A DNA stretch of 64,000 nucleotides from Streptomyces werraensis (lineage in GTDB: Bacteria; Actinomycetota; Actinomycetes; Streptomycetales; Streptomycetaceae): contig BNBX01000005.1 of assembly GCA_014656175.1 (NCBI GenBank), positions 386,117 to 450,116 of the forward strand. Direction: 5' to 3'. Position 1 is the first letter of the stretch, and each line of letters opens with the position of its first letter. The notes below the pieces were generated by a model that was not told the DNA's origin, searched no databases, and was given only the letters and a program-made list of their open reading frames with translations. Made by a program: the position numbers and the translations under genes. Positions 43,208 through 51,912 of this stretch are shown here, in pieces.

Positions 43208-44074
43208 ATGCTCCCGGACCACTGGCATCTCACCACCGACGTCGAGGACTTCCTCGCCCGGGCCGGCGCCTTCCTGCGCTCACGCCCCGCCCTGCACACC
43301 ACCCCGCTGACGGACGTCGAGAAGCTGCGCCTCACAGACGCGGGCGACCGCCTCGTGGGCCGGCTGGAGACGGCGGGGGAGGTCCGCGCGGTCTGCTACC
43401 TCACCCCGCGCGGCCGTCTCGGCCTCACCCCGCTCACCGCCGACGACGCCGGCGCCCTCGCCGCCCGCCTGTCCGCCCTCGGCCACACCCCCGCCCAGGT
43501 CGTCGCCGACCAGGACACGGCCGACGTCTTCGCCTCGGCCTGGCAGGGGCACACCGGCGCGACGCCGAAGCTGTTCTGGCACACGCACCTCTACCGCCTC
43601 GGCACCCTCACCCCGCCCCGGCCGCACCCGGAAGGCCGCGCCCAGATCGCGGGGGCGGCGGACCGCGAGCTCGTGGTGCGCTGGTGCCGGGAGTTCTGCG
43701 TCGAGGTCGGCGAGCAGCCGTCCATCGACCTGATCGACGCGGGCGCGTGGGACCGGTCCCGTTTCGGCGACCGGCACTTCACCTTCTGGCGGACCCCGGA
43801 CGGCACCCCCGTCTCCATGACGGCCGTCACCTCGGTGACCGGCGGCATGGTCCGCGTCGACCCCGTCTACACCCCGTCCCGCTTCCGCGGCCACGGCTAC
43901 GCGGGCGCGGTCACGGCCGCGGTGAGCCGGGCCGCGCGGGAGGCCGGCGCCACGGACGTCGCCCTGTTCGCGGATCCGGCCAACCCGACCAGCAACGCCC
44001 TCTACCGGCGCCTCGGTTACGTGCACCTCACCGACTGCGCCGGATACCGCTTCACGTACGGCGGCCCGGCGTGA
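43208..44074 (+). CDS. GNAT-family N-acetyltransferase
   Basis: 288 residues. The C-terminal half is a GNAT domain with the acetyl-CoA loop PSRFRGHGYAGAVTAAVSRA (near residue 225) and SNALYRRLGYVHLTDCAGYR. The N-terminal half is a second, degenerate domain. Substrate unknown. Starts 73 bp after the MerR-PP2C gene and may be cotranscribed with it and the kinase gene that follows. Confidence 0.83.
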   Translation: MLPDHWHLTTDVEDFLARAGAFLRSRPALHTTPLTDVEKLRLTDAGDRLVGRLETAGEVRAVCYLTPRGRLGLTPLTADDAGALAARLSALGHTPAQVVADQDTADVFASAWQGHTGATPKLFWHTHLYRLGTLTPPRPHPEGRAQIAGAADRELVVRWCREFCVEVGEQPSIDLIDAGAWDRSRFGDRHFTFWRTPDGTPVSMTAVTSVTGGMVRVDPVYTPSRFRGHGYAGAVTAAVSRAAREAGATDVALFADPANPTSNALYRRLGYVHLTDCAGYRFTYGGPA

Positions 44075-44126
44075 GGCGGGCGGAAATCCGGTGGCCTCCG
44101 TGGCGGCCGCGGACCAGACTTCCCGG

Positions 44127-45023
44127 GTGACGTCGCTGCACGAGAACGAGATCGCCGTGGACGAGGGCCTCGTACGGTCGCTGCTGCGGGCGCAGTGCCC
44201 GCAGTGGGCGGACCTGCCGCTGCGGCCCGCGGGCGCGGGCACGGACAACACCATGTACCGGCTGGGCGACGATCTGCTGGTCCGCCTGCCGCGCAAGCCG
44301 GACGGCGGCCCGTCCCTGCGCAAGGAGCAGCAGTGGCTGCCCCGTCTCGCGCCCCTCCTCCCCCGCGAGGTGCCGGAACCCGTGCACGCCGGGACGCCCA
44401 CCGACGCCTACCCCGTCGTTTGGGCCGTCCACCGCTGGATCGACGGTGAGGACGCCGGCCCGGACACCGTCCGCGACTGGGCCGCCTTCGGCGCCGACCT
44501 GGCGGAGTTCGTACGGGAGTTGCACCGCGTCGACCTGATGGGGGCCACGCGGGACGACGGGCTGTCCTGGTACCGCGGAGGCACCCTGGCGGCGTGCGAC
44601 GAGTGGGTCGGGCCGGGCTTCGACGCGTGCCGGGCCGTCGAAGGGCTGGACCTCGACGTCGACACGCTGGAACGGCTGTGGCGGGAAGCGCTCGCGCTGC
44701 CCGGCCCCGAAGGACCGCACGTGTGGCTCCACGGCGACCTCAGACCGGCCAACCTCCTGGCACGCGACGGCAAGCTCCACGCCGTGATCGACTTCGGCGC
44801 GCTCTCGATCGGCTTCCCCGACGCCGAACACGCCCCCGTCTGGGACCTCCCGCCGGAGGCCCGCCACGCCTACTGGGAGACCCTGGCCCTCGACACCCCG
44901 ACGTGGCTGCGCGCCCGCGCCTGGGCCATCGCGGTCGCCGTAGCCGGCATCCCGTACTACTGGGACACGTTCCCGGCGTTCGCGGCGGAGTGCCGCAGCC
45001 GCCTGGAGGCGGTCCTCAGCTGA
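44127..45023 (+). CDS. Aminoglycoside phosphotransferase family protein
   Basis: 298 residues. Catalytic loop HVWLHGDLRPANLLARDGKL and metal-binding VIDFGALSIGFPDAEHAPV, as in APH-like kinases of the macrolide/hygromycin type; substrate unknown. GTG 44127 gives the usual N-terminus TSLHENEIAVDEGLVRSLL; GTG 44091 is an alternative. The 3' end overlaps the next, convergent gene by 8 bp. Confidence 0.82.
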   Translation: MTSLHENEIAVDEGLVRSLLRAQCPQWADLPLRPAGAGTDNTMYRLGDDLLVRLPRKPDGGPSLRKEQQWLPRLAPLLPREVPEPVHAGTPTDAYPVVWAVHRWIDGEDAGPDTVRDWAAFGADLAEFVRELHRVDLMGATRDDGLSWYRGGTLAACDEWVGPGFDACRAVEGLDLDVDTLERLWREALALPGPEGPHVWLHGDLRPANLLARDGKLHAVIDFGALSIGFPDAEHAPVWDLPPEARHAYWETLALDTPTWLRARAWAIAVAVAGIPYYWDTFPAFAAECRSRLEAVLS

Positions 45024-45597
45024 GCGCGGGCACGGACGCCCGCGTCCACAGGACGAGGTCGCTGCTGGTGGTGACCGCGAGGGTCCGGCCGGACGGGGAG
45101 AATCCGGCGGTCCGGAACTCCGACCAGGACGCGTGGTGGACATGCCACCAGGTGCCGCCCGGCTCGCCGCGGTGTCCTCCCCCGGCCGCGGAGAGGATCA
45201 CGCGGTGGTCGGGCCAGTCGGGAGCGACGACGTCCAGGGTCCAGCCGTCGGGGGTGGTGCGGTGCAGACCGCCGCCGAAGAGGCCGGCGATGCGCACGGA
45301 CGCACCCGCGACCGGACCGAGCCCTGGACAGGCGAGGTCGGGGTGCCCGTCCGGCGTGTCGACGACGGGGTCCCGGTCCCGGGCGACGATCTCGCCGGTC
45401 GCCGCGTCGAAGAGGCCGTGGCCGGCGGACGACACGGTCATCACCAGGTCCTGACCGGTGTCGGGGTGGACGGCGAAGCCGATGCCGAACAGGCCGCCGA
45501 CCGGCCGGTCGAGCACCTTCCGCCACGGCGCCGGTGCCGCCATGACGGGGGCGGAGAGGTAACGCTCGCGGATCTTCCGCGTGTGGTCCGTGATCAC
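45016..45597 (-). CDS. Conserved hypothetical protein, beta-propeller-like
   Basis: 193 residues. Two or three WD40/propeller-like strands (LFGIGFAVHPDTGQDLVMTV, FSPSGRTLAVTTSSDLVLW). Not recognised. GTG 45597 is the likely start; the frame further upstream is antisense to the DinB gene. It ends in an 8-bp overlap with the kinase gene. Confidence 0.6.
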   Translation of the reverse strand: MITDHTRKIRERYLSAPVMAAPAPWRKVLDRPVGGLFGIGFAVHPDTGQDLVMTVSSAGHGLFDAATGEIVARDRDPVVDTPDGHPDLACPGLGPVAGASVRIAGLFGGGLHRTTPDGWTLDVVAPDWPDHRVILSAAGGGHRGEPGGTWWHVHHASWSEFRTAGFSPSGRTLAVTTSSDLVLWTRASVPALS

Positions 45598-45678
45598 GCC
45601 CCGAGGGTGCCGTACGCGGCGCCCCGTGGCGAACGAATTCGGCGGACGGGGACGCCCCTTGCCGACACACTGGTCCCC

Positions 45679-46308
45679 ATGCCGTACTCCGATCCCGCCA
45701 AGGCCGATCTGCACCGCTACCTCCAGGAGGCGCGCGACGCGCTGTTGTGGAAGCTGGAAGGGCTGTCCGAGTACGACGTGCGGCGGCCGCTGACGCCGAC
45801 CGGGACCAATCTGCTCGGGCTGGTGAAGCACGCCGCCGGGGTCGAACTCGGTTATCTCGGCGACACGTTCGGGCGTCCGTCCGGGGAACCGCTGCCGTGG
45901 CTCGCGGAGGGCGCCGAGGTCAACGCGGACATGTGGGCGGCGCCCGGCGAGACGCGTGACGACATCGTGGGGCTGTACCGGCGGGCCTGGGCGCATGCGG
46001 ACGCGACGCTCGAGGCCCTGCCGCTGGACACGACCGGCACGGTGCCGTGGTGGCCGAAGGACCGCGCCGGGCTGACCCTGCACCACGCCGTCGTCCGGGT
46101 CATCGCCGACACCAGCAGGCACGCGGGCCACGCCGACATCCTGCGTGAGCAGCTGGACGGCGCGACGGGCGAGCGGCCCGGCGCCGACAGCCTCCCCTCG
46201 GCCGACCCGGCCTGGTGGACGGCCTACCGCGACCGACTGGAGCGGGCGGCCCGGGAAGCCGCCGGACAGCGGACCGCCGACGGCCCCGGCACCCGCGCCG
46301 CCCCCTGA
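45679..46308 (+). CDS. DinB / DUF664 family protein
   Basis: 209 residues. A four-helix bundle of the DinB-like superfamily (LHRYLQEARDALLWKLEGLS, LGLVKHAAGVELGYLGDTF, HHAVVRVIADTSRHAGHADI) with the metal-ligand His residues of this fold. Some members are mycothiol-dependent enzymes, which fits an organism with mshA; the reaction here is unknown. Its stop codon abuts that of the permease gene on the other strand. Confidence 0.85.
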   Translation: MPYSDPAKADLHRYLQEARDALLWKLEGLSEYDVRRPLTPTGTNLLGLVKHAAGVELGYLGDTFGRPSGEPLPWLAEGAEVNADMWAAPGETRDDIVGLYRRAWAHADATLEALPLDTTGTVPWWPKDRAGLTLHHAVVRVIADTSRHAGHADILREQLDGATGERPGADSLPSADPAWWTAYRDRLERAAREAAGQRTADGPGTRAAP

Positions 46309-47145
46309 TCAGCCCTTCACCGCCCCCGCCGTCAGCCCCTGCACGATGTGCCGGCTGGCGAAGGCGAACAGCACCATCGTCGGCAGGATCGTCAGCACCG
46401 CCGCCGCGGACATCGAACCCCAGTCGATGTTGAAGCTGGAGATGAAGCCGTTGAGGGCGGTCGGCACGGTCCTGTTCTCGTCGCTGTTCATCAGCGTCAC
46501 CGAAAGGAACAGCTCGTTCCAGCAGTTGACGAAGTTGAAGATGAACGCGGCGACGATACCCGGCCGCATCACCGGCAGCAGCACCTTGATCAGCGCCCCG
46601 AGCCGGGACAGGCCGTCGATCATCGCGGCCTCCTCCAGCGCGTCCGGGACGTTCTCGAAGAAGCCGCGCAGCATCACCGTGCAGAAGGGGATGCACACGG
46701 CGATGTAGACGAGCATCAGCCCGAGCCGGTTGTCGACCAGCCGGAGGTCGGTCATCAGCAGGTACAGCGGGCCCAGCGCGATGAACGACGGAATCATCTG
46801 CGTGACCAGGAACGCCATCAGCAGCGCGGACTTGCTGCGGAACTCGAACCGGGCGAGGACGTACGCCGAGAGCGTGGAGATGGCCGTGGCCACCGCGCCC
46901 GCGACGGTCGACACCACCAGGCTGTTCACCAGGTACGTGCCGAAGTCCGCCTTGCCGAAGAGGCCTCGGTAGTTCTCCAGGGAGAACCGCTCGGGCCAGT
47001 AGGAGATCGGGAAGGAGAAGATGTCACCGGGGTCCTTCAGGGAGGTGACGGTGATCCAGTACAGCGGGAAGAGGGAGAAGACGAGCCAGAGCCCCAGGAA
47101 GGTGAACTTCGCGGCCCGGCCGGCCGTGGTTTCCTTGCCGATCAC
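46309..47145 (-). CDS. Carbohydrate ABC transporter permease (MalG-like)
   Basis: 278 residues with six predicted helices. The EAA motif EEAAMIDGLSRLGALIKVLL (near residue 190) contacts the ATPase. MalG-type. GTG 47145 overlaps the upstream permease by 4 bp. No ATPase gene is in the operon, so MsiK is the probable partner. Confidence 0.9.
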   Translation of the reverse strand: MIGKETTAGRAAKFTFLGLWLVFSLFPLYWITVTSLKDPGDIFSFPISYWPERFSLENYRGLFGKADFGTYLVNSLVVSTVAGAVATAISTLSAYVLARFEFRSKSALLMAFLVTQMIPSFIALGPLYLLMTDLRLVDNRLGLMLVYIAVCIPFCTVMLRGFFENVPDALEEAAMIDGLSRLGALIKVLLPVMRPGIVAAFIFNFVNCWNELFLSVTLMNSDENRTVPTALNGFISSFNIDWGSMSAAAVLTILPTMVLFAFASRHIVQGLTAGAVKG

Positions 47146-48155
47146 GCCCGCACCCCTCGCTTTCCGCCCTTGCGGGCGCCCCGGCCGCCGCCCCGCTCCC
47201 GTGTCGCCGTCAGGAAGAACGTCGCGAACACCAGCAGCACCGCCACCACCAGCAGGCCGAGCGCGGAGGCCTTGCCGTAGTCGCCCTGCTGCGTGATCTT
47301 GATCATCCAGGTGGTCACGATGTGCGTCTCGTCGTTCGGCCCGCCCCCGGTCATGCCGAAGATCAGGTCGGGGAAGTTGAAGATCCAGATGACCCGCAGC
47401 AGCACCGTGAGCACCAGCGTCACGCGGATGTACGGGATGGTGATCCGGAACAGCGTCCGCGCCTTGCCCGCGCCGTCCAGCGCCGCCGCCTCGTACAGCT
47501 CGTCCGGGATCGACTGGAGTGCGGCCAGGATCATGATCGCGAAGAAGGTGACCCCGTACCAGACGTTGGCGACCAGCACGGCGATCATCGCGGTGTCGGG
47601 GTCGGCCAGCCACGCGACCGGTTCGTCGACCAGGCCGGCCTTCTGCAGCAGGTCGTTGACGACGCCGAACTCGCTGTTGAACATCCAGCGGAAGAGGATG
47701 CCGATGAGGAACCCGGAGATCGCCCACGGGAAGAAGATCAGGGCCTGGTAGAGCCCGCGGAGACGGAACCTGCGGCGCAGCCACAGCGCCAGCGCGAACC
47801 CGATCACCAGCTGCGGCACGATCGAACCGACCACCCACAGCGCGGTGTTGCCCAGGACCGTGCCCCACGCGGGGTCGGTGAAGACCTCCCGGAAGTTCCT
47901 CATCCCCACCCACGAGGTGTCCGTGAGGTCGGTCAGGTTCCAGTTCCGGAACGCCATCTGGCTGCCGGCGATCATCGGGTAGTACGTGAAGAGCGCCACG
48001 AAGACCGCCGCCGGCGCCATGAACGCGGTGATCACCAGGCCCCGCCGGGTGGTGAACTCCCGCCGGCGGCCGCCTCCGGCGCGGGGCGGGGCGCCCTCCT
48101 TGCGTACGGAGGGCGCCCCGGTCACGCCGGGCGTGGGCGTGGACGTACCGGACAT
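47142..48155 (-). CDS. Carbohydrate ABC transporter permease (MalF-like)
   Basis: 337 residues, six to seven helices. The EAA motif YEAAALDGAGKARTLFRITI and N-terminal FMAPAAVFVALFTYYPMIAG are MalF-type. ATG 48155, 2 bp from the binding-protein stop codon, and overlapping the next permease by 4 bp: one operon. Confidence 0.9.
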   Translation of the reverse strand: MSGTSTPTPGVTGAPSVRKEGAPPRAGGGRRREFTTRRGLVITAFMAPAAVFVALFTYYPMIAGSQMAFRNWNLTDLTDTSWVGMRNFREVFTDPAWGTVLGNTALWVVGSIVPQLVIGFALALWLRRRFRLRGLYQALIFFPWAISGFLIGILFRWMFNSEFGVVNDLLQKAGLVDEPVAWLADPDTAMIAVLVANVWYGVTFFAIMILAALQSIPDELYEAAALDGAGKARTLFRITIPYIRVTLVLTVLLRVIWIFNFPDLIFGMTGGGPNDETHIVTTWMIKITQQGDYGKASALGLLVVAVLLVFATFFLTATRERGGGRGARKGGKRGVRA

Positions 48156-48157
48156 GG

Positions 48158-49453
48158 TCACTTCTTCCACTTCTCGGTCCAGTAGGCGTCCCAGCCCGCC
48201 AGCAGCTCCTTCGGCGTCAGCTTGCCGAGGATCATCTTCTGCACGTCCGTGTCGGCGCGCTGCTGCCACTCCGTCCACCACGCGACCCCGCGCGGCTGGG
48301 TGACGACCAGGTACTTGTCCGGGTTCTCCGTCATGGTGACGTAGCTGGCCCACGGGCCGGTGCGGTAGAACTCGTCCTCGGCCGCCGCCTTCAGGATCGG
48401 CACCAGGCTGTTCCCCTTGGTGAACCGCGTCGAAGCCTCACCCTCGGAGAGGAACTCCACGAGCTTCACGGCCTCGGCCTTGTGCTTGCTGCCCTCCGCG
48501 ACACCCCATCCGGCGGTCGCCAGCGGCTGCACGGTCTTTCCGCTCGGCCCGGCCACCAGCGGCGCGGTGCTCCACTGGTTCGCGTCGATCGACTTCGACT
48601 CGGAGACGGTGGCGATGACCTCGGGGTCCTGGAGCAGGAACGCGGTCGAGCCGTTGGAGAAGCCCTCCACCATCTCCGGGTAGCCCCAGGCCACGGACGA
48701 CTTCGGCGACGCCTGCTCGAACAGCTTCAGGTACATCTCCATCGCGTCCAGCGCCTCGGGCGCCGAGAAGATGGTCCTCCCGTCCTTCAGGAGGTAGCCG
48801 TTGGCCGGGTCGATCGTGTCGGCGACGTACGCCTCGATGGCGGCCGTGGCGTTGCTGTGGGCGTTGGCGCCGCCGCGGAAGGCGTAGCCGTAGCGGCGCG
48901 ACGACGGGTCGTGGATCTTCGAGGCCTGCTCCAGCAGCTCCTCCCAGGTGGCCGGGGGCTTGTCGAAGCCGGCCTCCTTGATCAGGTCGGTGCGGTGGAA
49001 GAGGCTCAGCCCGTAAAAGCCGTAGGGCAAGAAGTGGGTGCGGCCCTTGTCGTCCTGGGAGGCGGCGACAGCGTTGTCGGTGAGCGCGTCCCAGCCCTTC
49101 CAGCCGGCCAGGTCCTTCTTCATGTCGTACAGCCAGCCGTTGTTCGACCAGGGGCCGACGGTGATGTCGCGGACCTCCAGGACGTCGACGCCGCTGCCCG
49201 ACTGGAGCATCTGCTGGAGCTTCTGGTCGGCCTGCTCGGTGGGCGGCGAGACCAGCTTGACCTTGACCTTCGGGTTCTCCTTCTCGAAGTCGGCTATCAG
49301 TTCCTCGAGCAGGTCGGTGCGGGCGGGGTTGGTCAGGCTCTCCACCATGTTGAGGGTGACCGTTCCGCTCTCACCGGGGCTCATGGTGGAGCAGCCGGTC
49401 AGGACCATCGCGGCGGCGGTGCCGAGCGCGAGGGCTGCCGTCCTTCTTCTCAT
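48158..49453 (-). CDS. Sugar ABC transporter substrate-binding lipoprotein
   Basis: 431 residues. Lipobox LTGC (Cys21) then an SBP_bac_1/MalE-type fold (LLEELIADFEKENPKVKVKL, FLPYGFYGLSLFHRTDLIKE, MVEGFSNGSTAFLLQDPEVI). The sugar is not evident. AAGGAAGAGG lies 8 nt before the ATG. It precedes both permeases and follows the aminotransferase gene by 80 bp. Confidence 0.92.
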   Translation of the reverse strand: MRRRTAALALGTAAAMVLTGCSTMSPGESGTVTLNMVESLTNPARTDLLEELIADFEKENPKVKVKLVSPPTEQADQKLQQMLQSGSGVDVLEVRDITVGPWSNNGWLYDMKKDLAGWKGWDALTDNAVAASQDDKGRTHFLPYGFYGLSLFHRTDLIKEAGFDKPPATWEELLEQASKIHDPSSRRYGYAFRGGANAHSNATAAIEAYVADTIDPANGYLLKDGRTIFSAPEALDAMEMYLKLFEQASPKSSVAWGYPEMVEGFSNGSTAFLLQDPEVIATVSESKSIDANQWSTAPLVAGPSGKTVQPLATAGWGVAEGSKHKAEAVKLVEFLSEGEASTRFTKGNSLVPILKAAAEDEFYRTGPWASYVTMTENPDKYLVVTQPRGVAWWTEWQQRADTDVQKMILGKLTPKELLAGWDAYWTEKWKK

Positions 49454-49533
49454 CGTGCTGACCTCTTCCTTGGGTGAACGGGGAGACGGGCGGGGGGAGG
49501 TGCAGAGGACGGGGGGTGCCGAGGACGGGGGGA

Positions 49534-50760
49534 TCAGGGGCGGGCGGCGCGGGCCCACTCGCCGAGCACGGGCACGCACCGCTCGGCGAAGTACTCGTAG
49601 TCCTCGGCGGTGTTGTAGAGGTGCGCGGACAGCCGTACGTAGCCGATGCCGCCGAAGGCGGTGAACGCGGCCTCGACGCCCAGCTCCGCGGCGGCCCGGT
49701 CGCGCAGGGCGTCCGCGGCCTCCCGGCGGTCGGCCAGACCGTCCGGCAGCCGCACCAGCCGCATGCCCGGTACCGGCATCCCGACGTCCACACGGGCGTC
49801 CTCGCCGGTCAGCGCGGTGACGGCGGCGGCCACGACCCGCTCGCCGTACCCGGCCAGCTCGTCCATGTAGCGGCGGGCCGCGTCCCAGCCCCAGGTGCGG
49901 TCGACGAAGTCCAGCGCGCTCTGCGCGGCGAGGTAGTTGGTGGCGTCGAGCGTGCCCTGCTGGTCGAAGCGGTCCGGGTACGGGTCGGGCGCGCCCCAGG
50001 AGTCGATCAGGGGGTGGAGGCCGTCGCGGAGCGGTCCGCGGGCGACCAGGGCGGCGGTGCCGCGCGGGGCGCAGGCCCACTTGTGGAGGTTGCCCGCCCA
50101 GAAGTCGCAGGTCAGGCCGGAGAGAGGAGCGGGAAGCAGCGCGGGCGCGTGGGCACCGTCGACGAGGAACGGCACACCGCGCCGTGCCGCCTCCGCGCCG
50201 ATCCGCTCCACCGGGAACCGGCGGGCGGTCGCCGAGGTGATCTGGTCGACGACCAGCAGACCGGTGGCGTCGCCGACCTCCGCCATGACCGCCTCGTACG
50301 CCTGCTCCTCGTCCGCGTCCAGCGGCACCCGCGCGGTGCGCACCCGGCCGCCCCAGCGGCGGGCGAGGCGTTCGGCGCCCATGGTGACGGCACCGTAGCC
50401 GTGGTCGGTGACGACGATCTCGCCGCCGGCCCTCTTCTCCAGGCCGGCGTGGACGACGCTGACGCCGGCGCTGGCGTTGGGCACCAGGGCCAGGTCGCCC
50501 GCGTCCACGCCGAGGAACGCGGCGAGGCCGGTCCGGGCCGCCGCGATCCGTCCCGGCAGCTCGGGGAACCACACGACCGGCGCCCGCTCCATCTCCGCCC
50601 GCAGCGCGTTCTGCCGCTCCTGGGCGACCAGCGGGACGGCGCCGAAGGAGCCGTGGTTGAGGTGGCGCAGGGCGGGGTCCAGCGACCACGCGTCCGCCGC
50701 GGGCCGCCCGTCGGCCAGCAGCAGGGGGCGGGGCGCGGTGCTGACGTCGGTCTCGCTCAC
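49534..50760 (-). CDS. Class V aminotransferase (isopenicillin N epimerase-like)
   Basis: 408 residues. LRHLNHGSFGAVP at the start, and the PLP-lysine motif DFWAGNLHKWACAPRGTAAL near residue 230, as in isopenicillin N epimerase-like and cysteine-desulphurase-like enzymes. Substrate unknown. GTG 50760 with GGGAG ahead. First gene of the ABC operon and divergent from the FadR-type regulator, so the two are probably coregulated. Confidence 0.88.
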   Translation of the reverse strand: MSETDVSTAPRPLLLADGRPAADAWSLDPALRHLNHGSFGAVPLVAQERQNALRAEMERAPVVWFPELPGRIAAARTGLAAFLGVDAGDLALVPNASAGVSVVHAGLEKRAGGEIVVTDHGYGAVTMGAERLARRWGGRVRTARVPLDADEEQAYEAVMAEVGDATGLLVVDQITSATARRFPVERIGAEAARRGVPFLVDGAHAPALLPAPLSGLTCDFWAGNLHKWACAPRGTAALVARGPLRDGLHPLIDSWGAPDPYPDRFDQQGTLDATNYLAAQSALDFVDRTWGWDAARRYMDELAGYGERVVAAAVTALTGEDARVDVGMPVPGMRLVRLPDGLADRREAADALRDRAAAELGVEAAFTAFGGIGYVRLSAHLYNTAEDYEYFAERCVPVLGEWARAARP

Positions 50761-50878
50761 ATGACTCCCATCCGCGAGGGACATCGGACCATCGGGAGAC
50801 CCGAAGGCCGAGACGTATGATGACTCGGGATGTTGGCATGGTGTTTTCGGCCATGACAAGACCTGTGAGCCACTAGAA

Positions 50879-50917
50879 ATCAGATGACTCTGGAATGTTT
50901 CGCGAAAGACATCTGAT
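50879..50917. promoter_or_regulatory. Inverted repeat ATCAGATG-N23-CATCTGAT, likely FadR-type operator
   Basis: 8-bp perfect arms in the divergent promoter region between the aminotransferase operon (start 50760) and the FCD-type GntR gene (start 50985). Confidence 0.6.
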
Positions 50918-50984
50918 CTCTCGTCCCGCTACAGTTCACTCGGGCGGGGGCGCGGCGGACGCGGACCGTCAGGGGAGGCAACGG

Positions 50985-51680
50985 ATGTCGGCAGTCGACA
51001 AGGCGTTCCACGGCCTGCGCCACATGATCGCCACGGGGCGGCTCGGCGCCGGGGAGCGGATTCCGCCGGAGGCGGACCTCTGCGAGGAACTCGGCGTCTC
51101 CCGCGGCTCGTTGCGCGAGGCGGTACGGATGCTGGCGGCGCTGGGCGTCATCGAACCGCGCCACGGCTCGGGCACGTACGTCTCGCAGCTCCGCCCCGAG
51201 GACCTGATCGGCAGCCTCTCCCTGACCCTGCAACTCCTGCCCCTGCCGGGCCTGCTGGAGGTCTACGAGATCCGCCGCGTCCTGGAGGCGCACGTGGCGG
51301 CGCAGGCGGCGGCGCGGGCCACCCCGGAGACGATCGAGACGCTGTTCTCCCTCATCGAGGCGATGGAGGCCACTCAGGACCCGGCGGAGGCGTCCGACCT
51401 GGACCACCGCTTCCACGCGGAGATCGCCCGCGCGGCCGGCAACCCCACCCTCGCCTCCCTCCTGGCGGTGTTCCGCGCCCGCTCCCGCAAGTACCAGGTC
51501 TTCACCCTCCCCGAGGGCCCCGACCTGCGCCGCAAGAGCGACGCCGACCACCGCGTCCTCGCGACGGCCATCGCCGACCGTGATCCGGGCGCGGCGGCGG
51601 GCGCGGCGGAGGCGCATGTGGCGCAGACGGAGCGGTGGCTGAGGGCGCTGGAGCCGCCGGTGGAGGACGAGGGGGCGTGA
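50985..51680 (+). CDS. FadR-subfamily GntR regulator (FCD domain)
   Basis: 231 residues. The GntR winged helix (AGERIPPEADLCEELGVSRG, near residues 22-45, ending LGVIEPRHGSGTYVSQL) precedes a helical FCD ligand domain (EIRRVLEAHVAAQAAARATP, DLDHRFHAEIARAAGNPTLA) with metal-ligand His residues. It should repress the divergent sugar importer/aminotransferase operon in response to a substrate-derived acid. ATG 50985 with GGGGAGG ahead. Confidence 0.9.
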   Translation: MSAVDKAFHGLRHMIATGRLGAGERIPPEADLCEELGVSRGSLREAVRMLAALGVIEPRHGSGTYVSQLRPEDLIGSLSLTLQLLPLPGLLEVYEIRRVLEAHVAAQAAARATPETIETLFSLIEAMEATQDPAEASDLDHRFHAEIARAAGNPTLASLLAVFRARSRKYQVFTLPEGPDLRRKSDADHRVLATAIADRDPGAAAGAAEAHVAQTERWLRALEPPVEDEGA

Positions 51681-51705
51681 GCGGCGCTCCGGCCGGCGGG
51701 CTGGG

Positions 51706-51840
51706 TCACGCGGCTGCGCGCACTTCGAGACGCGTGGTCCGGATGATCTGGTCCGCGATGTCCGACAGCGCGCCGACGCGGGCAGGGACCGTCACAGGCT
51801 GCTCGAAGTCACGCCTCCGCCGGCCGGCCCGCTCCGGCAT
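51706..51840 (-). CDS. 44-residue hypothetical protein
   Basis: A basic N-terminus (MPERAGRRRRDFEQ) is followed by a helix-like VGALSDIADQIIRTTRLEV. GGAGGGGG lies about 7 nt before the ATG and third codon positions are G/C in 38 of 44 codons. It follows the double-kinase gene in the same direction by 72 bp, so it may share its transcript. Not recognised. Confidence 0.5.
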   Translation of the reverse strand: MPERAGRRRRDFEQPVTVPARVGALSDIADQIIRTTRLEVRAAA

Positions 51841-51912
51841 CCGAAACCCCCTCCGCACGTGGAGTTGCCGGGCTGCCCCACCAGGCCTGTGCGGACCTTT
51901 GACAGGATCCCG

